Source of the DNA: Saccharicrinis aurantiacus
GTDB lineage: Bacteria; Bacteroidota; Bacteroidia; Bacteroidales; Marinilabiliaceae
DNA: 64,000 bases
Direction of reading: 5' to 3'
NCBI RefSeq assembly: GCF_001660705.2
Contig: NZ_LYBV02000039.1
Coordinates: forward strand, 60,898-124,897
Below, one piece after another: positions 44,601 to 53,348 of the stretch; positions within the stretch are counted from its first letter, which is position 1; each line of letters opens with the position of its first letter. The notes under the pieces were generated by a model that had not been told where the DNA came from, ran no database searches, and saw only the letters and a program-made list of their open reading frames with translations. Made by a program: the position numbers and the translations under genes.

Positions 44601-44697
44601 ATAAGAAACAAATATCGTATAATAATCTATGATGGGTTAAATTATTACTGCAAAGAATATGGGAAAAACGCAACCTATCAAAAGGTGATACCCCTCT

Positions 44698-46317
44698 CTA
44701 GTCCTCGGTTTCTAATATGTTATTTTTGAGATATTCCATAATTTCAGACACCTTCAATAAATTATTCACAATTTTATTATTTACAATAAAGCATGGTGTA
44801 TAATAAATGTTATTCTTCATGCACCAATTATTTATTTGGTTAGATAATTTGTCTATGGAATCTAGATCTACTGGGTTATTTTCCATCCAATCCAAAATGG
44901 CAGTTTTACCTTCTTTTTCAGCTTTGAAAAAACTATTTATTAAACTAAGTCTTATTGGTATATCTTCAGTTTTAGTTAAAGATGCTAATAAAAAATCTGA
45001 TACTTTTACTGAGAATTGATCGTTTTGATTAGGTACAGGTATTAGGTTTAAAGAAATGTATTGCCCCATATATTTTATTAAATCCGTTAATTCTTTATAA
45101 GAATTCGCGCATGGCATACATTCAGGATTAAAAACCATAATTATTGAGTTTTTTGCATCAGAACACAGTAATTCCATATTTTGCTTTGGACAGTCTGTTA
45201 ACTCAGGTCCATTTTCAATTATTGATTTAAGAATGTGTTTATCATTAAATAGTTGATTTAACCTTAAATCTTTTTGTTTAAGCTGATATCTCTTAATTAT
45301 TAAATTCTTGAAATTAAATAATATAAAAATGATCATAGTAATAATTAATAGTATAATTAGAACTTCCGTAAGATTAATGCTGTTATTTATAAATGAAGTA
45401 CTAATAAAGAGTGTAAATTCTATTGTTAGTATAAATACCGTGCTTATACAAAGAAGACACCACTGTTTAGAGTAAAGCTGATATGAAATTGAAAATACAA
45501 TAAAAGGAATTGTTCCTAAGTTTATGGTTTTCACTAATATTAGATACATATTATTAGTACTTCCGATTCCAATAATTAAAAATAGGAGAGAAGTGGAGAA
45601 ATATAGAATCACTAAATCTGATAATCTAATTCCTAAGAAATTAGAAGTTTTTGATCTAAGTAATTTATTACAATGGAAATCTTTGTGGAGGTTACAAAGT
45701 TGTTTGCCAATAAAAGAAGACTCTCCATGAGATTCAAAGAATAAAGAAATACCAATTCCTAGCCCAATTAATTTTATTACAATTAATATAGGGTATATCC
45801 AATAAGTTTTATACGTTAATGTAATAACAAATAATAAAAGAGGAATAAATGCTAATAAGATTCTATAAATTGTATTAAATAAAAATGTTTGTTTTTCATC
45901 CTTTAAATTATTAAGGTAATCAGGTTCAAAGGCAGTATCTCCGTTACCAAGTATTATTAAATATCCACTCCAAGCCAATTCAAAATCGTTGATAGAAAGT
46001 TGGTGAATGTTCCCCTCAGAATCTTCGTATCTAATATTACCACTTGTTTTTTGTAGTATAATCGGTTCTCCATCCTTAAGAAATGCAATAGATGTTTGTG
46101 GAATTTCATTCAGTTCTTTCAGTGGTATCTGAACTGTAATATTCTCAAGGAAATAAATATCAAAGACTTTTGAGAATGCATTAATTGTACCAATACTTGA
46201 GTTGAGATCAATTGATTCACGTAACTTAGTTTTAGTAAATAATACATTGTGTTTGTTTAGTATTTTTGAACATATATTAAATATCAGTTTATTGGTATGC
46301 TCTTTTCTTATTTCCAT
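44698..46317 (-). CDS. C39-like (degenerate)/VKOR/thioredoxin fusion protein, disulfide formation
   Basis: A 539-residue membrane protein. Residues 1-130 resemble a C39-like domain (KLRESIDLNSSIGTINAFSKVF ... EGNIHQLSINDFELAWSGYLIIL) with no catalytic cysteine. Five or six membrane helices (about 148-340) form a vitamin-K-epoxide-reductase-like unit, with loop cysteines C208/C216 and the WCLLC site C287-x2-C290. The last 150 residues are a thioredoxin fold with CMPC at C400-C403. This set can pass electrons from substrate cysteines to a quinone and so form disulfides outside the cytoplasm. It is divergent from the HlyD/ABC genes of a four-cysteine peptide, its likely substrate. Confidence 0.85.
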   Translation of the reverse strand: MEIRKEHTNKLIFNICSKILNKHNVLFTKTKLRESIDLNSSIGTINAFSKVFDIYFLENITVQIPLKELNEIPQTSIAFLKDGEPIILQKTSGNIRYEDSEGNIHQLSINDFELAWSGYLIILGNGDTAFEPDYLNNLKDEKQTFLFNTIYRILLAFIPLLLFVITLTYKTYWIYPILIVIKLIGLGIGISLFFESHGESSFIGKQLCNLHKDFHCNKLLRSKTSNFLGIRLSDLVILYFSTSLLFLIIGIGSTNNMYLILVKTINLGTIPFIVFSISYQLYSKQWCLLCISTVFILTIEFTLFISTSFINNSINLTEVLIILLIITMIIFILFNFKNLIIKRYQLKQKDLRLNQLFNDKHILKSIIENGPELTDCPKQNMELLCSDAKNSIIMVFNPECMPCANSYKELTDLIKYMGQYISLNLIPVPNQNDQFSVKVSDFLLASLTKTEDIPIRLSLINSFFKAEKEGKTAILDWMENNPVDLDSIDKLSNQINNWCMKNNIYYTPCFIVNNKIVNNLLKVSEIMEYLKNNILETED

Positions 46318-46454
46318 TTAAGATTATTATTTATGATGATTGTGTTAAATAGAACTAAGCAATGAGGAAATATATTACTGGCATATTCCATATTGCATGT
46401 ATTATACAGATGTAATTAATATTTTACTAATTTAGCATAAAAATAATATTTTGA

Positions 46455-47177
46455 ATGGCTAATAAATCAAAATTATCAAAAACAGGACTAGCAAATAACA
46501 TAGAAGAGATTTGTCCAACTCCTAAACTTCTAACTAAAATAGGTTCTGGTTTATTGTTGCTTACTATCTGTGTTATCTTATTATTTTCATATTTTATTAA
46601 GTATCCAGATGTCATAATAGTTGAATCTAATATAATTTCAGATACAGCGCCAATTCAAATACTGACTAATACAAGTGGACTATTCTATTATGCTAAAGAT
46701 ATAAATGAAACTTATGTAGATAAAGGTAGCCCTCTTGGGTATGTTGAATCATTGCCAAATATAGATACGATTATTGCACCTGTCGCAGGGATAGTTAATT
46801 TCCATAAAACTATCAGTTATCCGCAATATGTTACCTTCGGCGAAGAGTTATTTTATATTATTCCCAAAATCTCAGAATATAGATCTTACGCTTATGTATC
46901 TGAAGTAGCCGTGAGTAAAATCAGAATTGATCAAAAGGTTATTATTAAACTCAATGATTATCCTTTTGAAGAGTATGGTACTATTGAAGGAGTTATCGAA
47001 AGTATATCAAAACAAGATGTCGATGAAAATTTTTTAGTACAAATAAAGCTTCCAAATGGATTTCAAACAAATAAAAAAAAAGAGCCTAGTTTTGTTTACA
47101 ACATGTATGGAACGGCAGAAATAATAATAAAGGATATTAGATTGATTGAGCGTTTTCTCAATAATCAATATAATTAA
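46455..47177 (+). CDS. Short HlyD-like membrane fusion protein
   Basis: A 240-residue adaptor with a cytoplasmic start, one membrane helix (about 30-52, GSGLLLLTICVILLFSYFI) and a periplasmic part. LTNTSGLFYYAKDINETYVDKGSPLGYVES resembles the lipoyl/barrel-sandwich half of HlyD proteins, and YAYVSEVAVSKIRIDQKVIIKLNDYPF the beta-barrel domain. The long coiled-coil hairpin is missing; usual HlyD proteins of these systems have about 400 residues. It lies 20 bp upstream of the ABC exporter gene and is probably its partner spanning the periplasm. Confidence 0.82.
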   Translation: MANKSKLSKTGLANNIEEICPTPKLLTKIGSGLLLLTICVILLFSYFIKYPDVIIVESNIISDTAPIQILTNTSGLFYYAKDINETYVDKGSPLGYVESLPNIDTIIAPVAGIVNFHKTISYPQYVTFGEELFYIIPKISEYRSYAYVSEVAVSKIRIDQKVIIKLNDYPFEEYGTIEGVIESISKQDVDENFLVQIKLPNGFQTNKKKEPSFVYNMYGTAEIIIKDIRLIERFLNNQYN

Positions 47178-47196
47178 GAACTAGTTCATAATTTAT

Positions 47197-49374
47197 ATGC
47201 CTAAATTCCCTTTTCAAGCTCAGATAGATACAATGGATTGTGGTCCAGCCTGTATTCGCATGATAGCACAATATTACGGAAAAAATCTATCATTAGAATA
47301 CTTGCAAAATATTTGTAATCTTGATAGAATAGGAACCTCTATTGATGATCTAAATTTTGCACTCAATCAGATAGGTTTTGAAACTTTATTAGTAGAAATA
47401 CCTTTCCAAGAATTATGCAATGAAAAGCCCTTGCCAACTATATTATATTGGAGTCAAAAACATTTTGTTGTATTGCACCGAATAACAAATAAAAAGGTTT
47501 ATATATCTGATCCAGCTATAGGTTTAATTAATTATACTCACGATGAATTCTTAAAATATTGGAATAATAAGAACGATGGTCTTGCTATTTTAATTGAACC
47601 TACGGATAAATTCTTTAGCCATGATACAAATCAAAAACCCCATAACATATCATTTAAGCACTTTTTTAACTATCTAATTCCTCATAAAAGGCTATTTCTT
47701 CAAATAGCATTTAGTTTAATTGCAGCAAGCCTTATTGGTCTAGTTACACCATTTGTCACACAGTCACTTATTGATATAGGTATTCAGCATAAGAATATAA
47801 AATTTATTTATTTAATCTTATTTGCTCAAATAATGATTTTTATAGGTAAATCAAGCGTCGAGATTATACGAAATTGGCTTTTATTACATGTTTCAACAAG
47901 AATCAATATTGCCATTATATCAGATTTTCTCGTCAAATTAATGAGTTTACCAATTAGCTTTTTTGACAGTAGAAATCTGGGAGATACTTTACAGCGTATC
48001 AGAGATCATGATAGGATTAAAAGACTCTTAACTTCTTCATCTTTAGATAGTATATTTTCCTTAACTAACCTTATTATTTTTGGAATTGTATTACTTTATT
48101 ATAATAAAGTAATTTTTATTATCTATTCTATAGCTTCAATATTTTATTTAGGTTGGATATTGCAATTTCTAAAGAAAAGAAGAGTTATAGATCATAAGCG
48201 CTTTAATGAATCTTCTGCAATGCAAAGTAATGAAATACAGTTAGTGCAAGGGATGCAAGAAATTAAATTAAATCAAGCGGAGCTTCATAAAAAGAATGAA
48301 TGGGAGAAGATACAGATTAAATTGTTTAAGATAAGTTTAAACAGTTTAAAACTTGAACAATTACAAGAATTTGGAGGGTCTTTTATAAATGAGTCAAAAA
48401 ATATTTTCATCACATTTTATGCTGCTATGGAAGTAGTGGAAGGACAAATGACAATTGGAATGATGATGGCTACTATGCAAATTATTGGTCAATTAAACGG
48501 TCCTCTATTTCAACTTATTGGCTTTATACAGGAGTCTCAGGATGCTAAAATAAGTTTAGATCGTTTAGGTTATATCCATAATAAAAAAGATGAGGACGAA
48601 GGGACTTTAGATAATATACCAGATCAATTCTATAATAAGAGTAACATTAGCATCAAAAACCTTAGTTTTAGATATGGTGGAGAACAAAGTACATGGGTTT
48701 TAAGAAATATTAGCCTGATAATTCCATCAAATAAAACCACTGCAATTGTAGGGCTTAGTGGTAGTGGCAAAACAACATTACTTAAATTATTACTAAAGTT
48801 TTACATTCCACAAGAGGGACAAATATTTATTGGTAAAAATAATTATCGTGATTTGTCTAGTGATGAACTAAGAAAACATGTTGGTGCTGTAATGCAAGAA
48901 GGATATATATTCTCAGATAGTATTCTAAAGAATATTACTATTTCGTCAGAAAAGCCAGACTTAGAAAAGTTTAAGAAGGCTTGTGAACTTGCAAATATAA
49001 AGGACTTTATCGACAGTTTACCCATGCAAGAGCACACCAAAGTTGGAAACGACGGAATAGGACTTAGTTCTGGACAGAATCAACGATTGATGATTGCCCG
49101 AGCTATTTATAAAAATCCAAGTTTTATTTTGTTAGACGAAGCTACCAGCTCTTTGGATGCATCTAATGAAAAGCAAATAACCGATAATATAGAACAATTT
49201 TGTAAAAATAAAACGACGGTTGTAATTGCACACAGATTAAGTACTGTAAAATATGCACATAAAATTATAGTTCTTGATAAAGGTAAGATTGTAGAGCAAG
49301 GAACACATAGAGAATTGTTAGAATTAAAAGGCAAGTATTACCATTTAGTTAAAAATCAATTGGAAATAGGTTAA
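47197..49374 (+). CDS. C39 peptidase-containing ABC exporter (PCAT type)
   Basis: A 725-residue exporter-protease. The N-terminal C39 domain has all catalytic residues: Cys15 in TMDCGPACIR, His89 in KHFVVLH and Asp105 in ISDPAIG. It cuts leaders after double glycine. Six membrane helices (about 165-420) follow, then an ATPase domain with Walker A GLSGSGKTT, signature LSSGQNQRLMIARAI, Walker B FILLDEATSSLD and the switch His in VIAHRLST. It would cleave and export the peptide encoded 129 bp downstream. It is transcribed with the HlyD-like gene. It belongs to the Bacteroidota branch of bacteriocin exporters. Confidence 0.93.
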   Translation: MPKFPFQAQIDTMDCGPACIRMIAQYYGKNLSLEYLQNICNLDRIGTSIDDLNFALNQIGFETLLVEIPFQELCNEKPLPTILYWSQKHFVVLHRITNKKVYISDPAIGLINYTHDEFLKYWNNKNDGLAILIEPTDKFFSHDTNQKPHNISFKHFFNYLIPHKRLFLQIAFSLIAASLIGLVTPFVTQSLIDIGIQHKNIKFIYLILFAQIMIFIGKSSVEIIRNWLLLHVSTRINIAIISDFLVKLMSLPISFFDSRNLGDTLQRIRDHDRIKRLLTSSSLDSIFSLTNLIIFGIVLLYYNKVIFIIYSIASIFYLGWILQFLKKRRVIDHKRFNESSAMQSNEIQLVQGMQEIKLNQAELHKKNEWEKIQIKLFKISLNSLKLEQLQEFGGSFINESKNIFITFYAAMEVVEGQMTIGMMMATMQIIGQLNGPLFQLIGFIQESQDAKISLDRLGYIHNKKDEDEGTLDNIPDQFYNKSNISIKNLSFRYGGEQSTWVLRNISLIIPSNKTTAIVGLSGSGKTTLLKLLLKFYIPQEGQIFIGKNNYRDLSSDELRKHVGAVMQEGYIFSDSILKNITISSEKPDLEKFKKACELANIKDFIDSLPMQEHTKVGNDGIGLSSGQNQRLMIARAIYKNPSFILLDEATSSLDASNEKQITDNIEQFCKNKTTVVIAHRLSTVKYAHKIIVLDKGKIVEQGTHRELLELKGKYYHLVKNQLEIG

Positions 49375-49503
49375 TAGTCTACGAAACCTTTTATGTACTC
49401 AAATAGCTCTGAATACACCCTATAATTGTATCAAATGACTATGAATCATAATCCTTGATGTTTGTAGATTTATTCATTGTTTAATCTTAATAAATTTTAT
49501 AGC

Positions 49504-49677
49504 ATGAAAGATTCTCTTAAAAAGTTTAAAAAGTATCAAGTAAAAAAACAAAAAGCTAAAGGTGGTACTGGTAGTTTATGGACGTCATGTATGACGAATT
49601 GTGTACCAGGAGTAATGCATTCTCAGGGAGTTGATAATTCAACTGCTATTCGTATATGTGCTAGTACATATTGTTAA
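49504..49677 (+). CDS. Double-glycine-leader four-cysteine peptide (bacteriocin-like precursor)
   Basis: A 57-residue precursor. The leader MKDSLKKFKKYQVKKQKAKGG (21 residues, very basic, ending Gly-Gly) is followed by a 36-residue core. The core starts TGSLWTSCMTNC and has cysteines at core positions 8, 12, 31 and 36, enough for two disulfides. It lies just after the C39 ABC exporter, which would cut after GG, and near a VKOR-thioredoxin protein able to oxidise the cysteines. The start ATG at 49504 fits the leader; a longer frame from 49477 is less likely. Small disulfide-bonded toxins with GG leaders are known in Bacteroidales (bacteroidetocins), and a similar antibacterial role is inferred. 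No immunity gene is recognised. Confidence 0.75.
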   Translation: MKDSLKKFKKYQVKKQKAKGGTGSLWTSCMTNCVPGVMHSQGVDNSTAIRICASTYC

Positions 49678-49679
49678 AA

Positions 49680-49789
49680 GTGGTACTAGTAGTTTATGGA
49701 CGTCATGTATGACGAATTGCGTACCAGGACTAGTGTATTATCGGAGAGTTGATAGTTCAACAGCTGTTCGTATATGTGTTAGTACATAA
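49680..49789 (+). pseudogene. Leaderless, truncated copy of the peptide core
   Basis: Bases 49680-49787 align without gaps to 49562-49669 of the precursor with about 12 differences by eye. The translated core reads SSLWTSCMTNCVPG ... TAVRICVST then stop, so the fourth cysteine and preceding Tyr are lost. No leader or start codon precedes it, and its frame differs from the intact gene because the copies are 118 bp apart. It looks like a tandem duplication of the core-coding segment in decay. Confidence 0.8.
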
Positions 49790-50400
49790 GAATATTTTGG
49801 GCAGCATAACTAAAGCTAAAAACTTAACAGGCATTAAAATAAACATACTTAATGCTTTAAGGTGTAAGTGCATCAGGACCAAGATAATATCGAGGTCTTG
49901 GTGCTAGTTTATATCTTAAATATAAAACACAATAGTATCCTATACAAAATCACTATTCATGATTTGTAAGTTAAACCTCATTATCGAGTAAATTATACTA
50001 ATTTATGGCCGATACCTACTCTGAAAATTAGTTTTATGCCTCATGCATTGCAACTTTGTGCTCTTTTATAGCTTCATAGTAGTCAGAAATTCAAAAAAGT
50101 ATGGTCGTTTATAGGTGACTGCCTATCATGTAATGGGTGAAACTGCTCTTGAAGACTATTATTTTACTCATGTAATACATTAAACTTCTCTAACACTACA
50201 GAAAAGGCCTATTGCAGTGGGTAAACCTACTCAGGGACTACTAAAATCAAGGCTTTTGAGAAAATGTCCTTGTCAATTATATAGTAATTGACTCTGTACC
50301 TATCGGTTTATACCAAAAAACACATTGTTTTTATTCATAAGTATTACTTCTTGTTCGTACATATTCATCTTTGAATAAACTTGTTAAACTTTTATTCAAT
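49790..50400. other. Gene-free 611-bp region, possible degraded element
   Basis: No convincing gene is seen; short frames are interrupted by many stops. Weak hairpins occur at 49831-49855 (GCATTAA/TTAATGC) and 49878-49902 (ACCAAGA/TCTTGGT), either of which could end the peptide operon. Around 50275-50310 a fragment translating to IVIDSVPI recalls the IDS.P motif of some transposases, but this is too short to assign. The region separates the peptide locus from the esterase gene. Confidence 0.5.
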
Positions 50401-51834
50401 ATGAAATATCTCTTATTTGCCATATTAGTAATGGCGTCGTTAAATCTTGATGCAAAAATTAAACTACCCGCTTTGGTTTCGTCGCACATGGTGTTGCAGC
50501 GCGATACAGTGGTAAGCATTTGGGGATGGGCCGATAAAAATGAAACCATATTATTAGAGGCATCCTGGCTTAATCATCCACTAAAAGTGAAAAGTGATAA
50601 AAATGGGAAGTGGAGTATTCCTGTTAGCACGAACCAAAGCTTAGAAGCCCAGACTATTGTAATTAAAGATTTTGAATCTGAAGTGGTGTTGAACGATATT
50701 CTGTTTGGAGAAGTATGGTTATGCTCAGGTCAATCTAATATGAATTTCTCATTACTAGGTAATCCAGGTCAACCTGTTGTGGGAAATATTGATGCCATTG
50801 TGCATTCGAAGAATGATCAGCTTCGGTTATTTACGGTTAATAAAAACCCATCAACAGAACCTTTGGAACAATTAAGTGCGGATAATGGATCGTGGCAACT
50901 GGCAAATCCGTCCACAGTCCCTAATTTTAGCGCGGTGGGTTATTTCTTTGCCAGTCAGTTGCAGCAAATTTTAGAGGTGCCAGTGGGTATCATCCACACA
51001 TCGTGGGGAGCAAGTAGTGTGCAAGCTTGGGTGAGTGCCGATGCGCTTGCCCCTTTAGAAAATATAAACACTGAAAATATTACTGAAGAGCCCAATAAAA
51101 CACAAACGGCTTTGTTTAACGGTATGATTAATCCACTTGTGCCTTATACCATAAAAGGTGCCTTATGGTATCAAGGAGAATCTAACCGATCAGAGCCCGA
51201 TAAATATACACAGCTATTGCCTGCTATGGTTAAGGATTGGAGAGACAGGTGGGATGCTAATTTTGCTTTTTACTACGTGCAAATAGCACCGTTTTCTAAA
51301 TCAAATGATTATACCAAACCTAAAAATGCCGCTTTTCTTCGCGAAGCTCAAACGAAATGCATCGATTTAATACCCAATTCATTTATGGCTACAACTATGG
51401 ATATAGGGGATAAGTACTCTATTCATCCTCCACAGAAAAAAGAAGTGGCCGACCGCCTATTGTACATTGCATTAAACAAAAGCTATAAGTATACTTCCGT
51501 TGATTTTTCGGGGCCTATATACGACTCAATGGAAGTAACAGACGAAGGAATAGTATTAAGCTTTAAGTATGCCGAGAATGGTTTATATGGCACACAAAAC
51601 GTACGTACCTTATCTGGCTTTGATATAGCAGGGGAGGATCAGGTTTTTTATAGTGCAGAAGCTAAAATAATTGACAGGCGTAAGGTGCTTGTTTATAGCA
51701 ATAAGGTGCCTAATCCCAAGGCGGTAAGGTATGGTTGGCAATGTTATACTGAGGCATCATTATTTGATACAAGTTATTTGCCAGCTCCTTCTTTTAGAAC
51801 CGATAAGTGGGATGACGCCATTAAAAAGGAGTAG
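50401..51834 (+). CDS. Sialate O-acetylesterase-like SASA domain protein, exported
   Basis: A 477-residue SGNH-like esterase with a signal peptide (residues 1-19). The SASA family block WLCSGQSNMNFSL holds the catalytic serine (GQSNM). IHTSWGASSVQAWVS, GALWYQGESNRSEP and the late DKYSIHPPQKKEVADRL (Asp/His region) complete the family pattern. A small beta domain precedes the catalytic core (LVSSHMVLQRDTVVSIWGWA). It removes O-acetyl groups from sialic acid or other sugars in known relatives; here the substrate is unknown. The ATG at 50401 is preferred to 50371 because it begins the signal peptide. It stands alone before a terminator. Confidence 0.87.
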   Translation: MKYLLFAILVMASLNLDAKIKLPALVSSHMVLQRDTVVSIWGWADKNETILLEASWLNHPLKVKSDKNGKWSIPVSTNQSLEAQTIVIKDFESEVVLNDILFGEVWLCSGQSNMNFSLLGNPGQPVVGNIDAIVHSKNDQLRLFTVNKNPSTEPLEQLSADNGSWQLANPSTVPNFSAVGYFFASQLQQILEVPVGIIHTSWGASSVQAWVSADALAPLENINTENITEEPNKTQTALFNGMINPLVPYTIKGALWYQGESNRSEPDKYTQLLPAMVKDWRDRWDANFAFYYVQIAPFSKSNDYTKPKNAAFLREAQTKCIDLIPNSFMATTMDIGDKYSIHPPQKKEVADRLLYIALNKSYKYTSVDFSGPIYDSMEVTDEGIVLSFKYAENGLYGTQNVRTLSGFDIAGEDQVFYSAEAKIIDRRKVLVYSNKVPNPKAVRYGWQCYTEASLFDTSYLPAPSFRTDKWDDAIKKE

Positions 51835-51856
51835 GCTTATCTTTAATATAAAACTA

Positions 51857-51893
51857 ATAAAGGCTGCTAATCATCAACATTAGCAGCCTTTAT
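51857..51893. terminator. Bidirectional terminator after the esterase gene
   Basis: TAAAGGCTGCTAA (51858-51870) and TTAGCAGCCTTTA (51880-51892) form a perfect 13-bp stem with a 9-base loop between convergent genes. T tracts are weak on both sides. Confidence 0.75.
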
Positions 51894-51916
51894 AGTATCA
51901 TATTGTGAGAATATCT

Positions 51917-52519
51917 CTATTTTTTCTTCTTCACTATCTTTTTCGGGAACTTGTACATAATTTTTCCAACGCTGTATTTAATCTGTTCCTCTCGTCTGTT
52001 CGACTTTGGTTCTATGGTGCCGCTAGCAACACTTTCCCAGATGATCTCTTTTTTCTTGGCATCATAAACCGATACAATTAAAGTACCTTCGGTGTATTCA
52101 ACAACTTGTATATCGCCGTAAGGGTAAGCGCCACCCCAACCATAACCGGGGCCGTAACCATAATAGCCACCATAACCATATCTGTAATATCCACGGTAGG
52201 CATGTGGGTAAGTGGCTGTTTGAGAGTAGTTCGATTTTTTTTCAGTTACAATAAAAAGAGAGACAATTAGATCGCTGCTTGTATCATCAATAAAAGTAAT
52301 ATCTCTTTTGGTGAACTCTTCATGGAAGGCAGTTTCAATATACTTCTTCTCCATATCGGTCAACAAGTCATCACTATTGTTTTTCCAACCAAAATAGCGG
52401 GCAGTAGAGTACTGATCAAAATTAGTTTCTTTATCGTAGTTAGTAACTACTTTAATACCACTACACGATGCTAATAGCGATGCTATTAATGCAATAAATA
52501 ATGTTTGTTTAACCGTCAT
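51917..52519 (-). CDS. DUF4136 lipoprotein
   Basis: A 200-residue lipoprotein with a signal peptide ending in the lipobox LLASC (Cys at residue 19). The N-terminal region GIKVVTNYDKETNFDQYSTARYFGWK and the C-terminal YTEGTLIVSVYDAKKKEIIWESVASGTI are the two DUF4136 blocks. A Tyr/Gly-rich insert (YRYGYGGYYGYGPGYGW) in the middle is low-complexity. DUF4136 proteins are outer-membrane lipoproteins of unknown role, common in Bacteroidota and Proteobacteria. The stop of the upstream Cys/His-tail protein gene is 11 bp before its start, so they are probably co-transcribed. Confidence 0.85.
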   Translation of the reverse strand: MTVKQTLFIALIASLLASCSGIKVVTNYDKETNFDQYSTARYFGWKNNSDDLLTDMEKKYIETAFHEEFTKRDITFIDDTSSDLIVSLFIVTEKKSNYSQTATYPHAYRGYYRYGYGGYYGYGPGYGWGGAYPYGDIQVVEYTEGTLIVSVYDAKKKEIIWESVASGTIEPKSNRREEQIKYSVGKIMYKFPKKIVKKKK

Positions 52520-52530
52520 AAGTTTAAAAT

Positions 52531-53280
52531 TTAGTGTTGGTGTCCGCAGCTACCATGGCTGCAACTTTCTTCAATTTCATTTAAAGCAGCAGTCATTATT
52601 TTATCAACAGATATCTTTCCTTTAAACACCTTTGTTTTTACACCATACTTATTGATTACCATAGTAATAACTTTTTCTCTAAGAGGATTTACTTTCATAG
52701 AGAGTAATAAATCGTGTTCAGCGGTATCTTCAAAGTCAATATTAACAACGTCAGCTTTTCCTTTCATTTTTGTAATTGCTTTTTGGCAATTTTCCAGAAC
52801 TTCTGCTTTTACATCATCAGTTCTGCTACCCATAACAATTAAAATGGCCTTATGGTTTGTTGAAATAGTATAAATCTCGTCTAATTTTGGTGAAGGTATT
52901 AATTTAACCAATTTATCAGTACTTGCAGCATGAGCAGGAATTCGTCCGGAATAATTTCCTTTGGGAGATAGTGCTATTATTAAGGGTAGTGATTCATCGT
53001 TAAGTTGCCATTTTTGTACAAAGTCTGCATTTTTAGGCGAGCTCTTATCCAATTCAAATACATTTACGTTACCAATTTCACTTTTTGCCTCCTCAATTAC
53101 AGCATAGGCCTGTTTTAAGGATTTGTTGTTTGTTGATTTGTTTGTAACTATTACAAATACAGGTGTTTGGTTTTTTATAGATTTCTCTAAAGCTAACTTT
53201 AAACTTCTATTATCAGCATTAACATTTAATTGTGCTATTGCGCATAGCGTTAGTGCTAAAATTATTTTTATTGAATTCAT
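52531..53280 (-). CDS. Exported thioredoxin-like-fold protein with Cys/His tail
   Basis: A 249-residue protein with a signal peptide (about 1-22). Two similar alpha/beta halves of about 100 residues follow, each with VFVIVTNKST/ILIVMGSRTD-type strands and VFELDKSSP/VVNIDFEDT segments. They look like tandem thioredoxin folds without a CxxC redox site. The C-terminus ends CSHGSCGHQH, a compact metal-binding-like tail of two Cys and three His. It is not assigned to a known family with certainty. It is co-transcribed with the DUF4136 lipoprotein. Confidence 0.55.
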   Translation of the reverse strand: MNSIKIILALTLCAIAQLNVNADNRSLKLALEKSIKNQTPVFVIVTNKSTNNKSLKQAYAVIEEAKSEIGNVNVFELDKSSPKNADFVQKWQLNDESLPLIIALSPKGNYSGRIPAHAASTDKLVKLIPSPKLDEIYTISTNHKAILIVMGSRTDDVKAEVLENCQKAITKMKGKADVVNIDFEDTAEHDLLLSMKVNPLREKVITMVINKYGVKTKVFKGKISVDKIMTAALNEIEESCSHGSCGHQH

Positions 53281-53348
53281 GTGTGTAATTTTTGTTCAAA
53301 TGTTAAGTTAAATATTACCTCAAAGTAATTTTTACAAGTGTTGCTAAT

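Noticed and set aside
50275..50310. Transposase gene remnant of a named family
   Set aside because: Only a few residues (IVIDSVPI) look suggestive and they are not in one frame with other conserved blocks, so no element is called.
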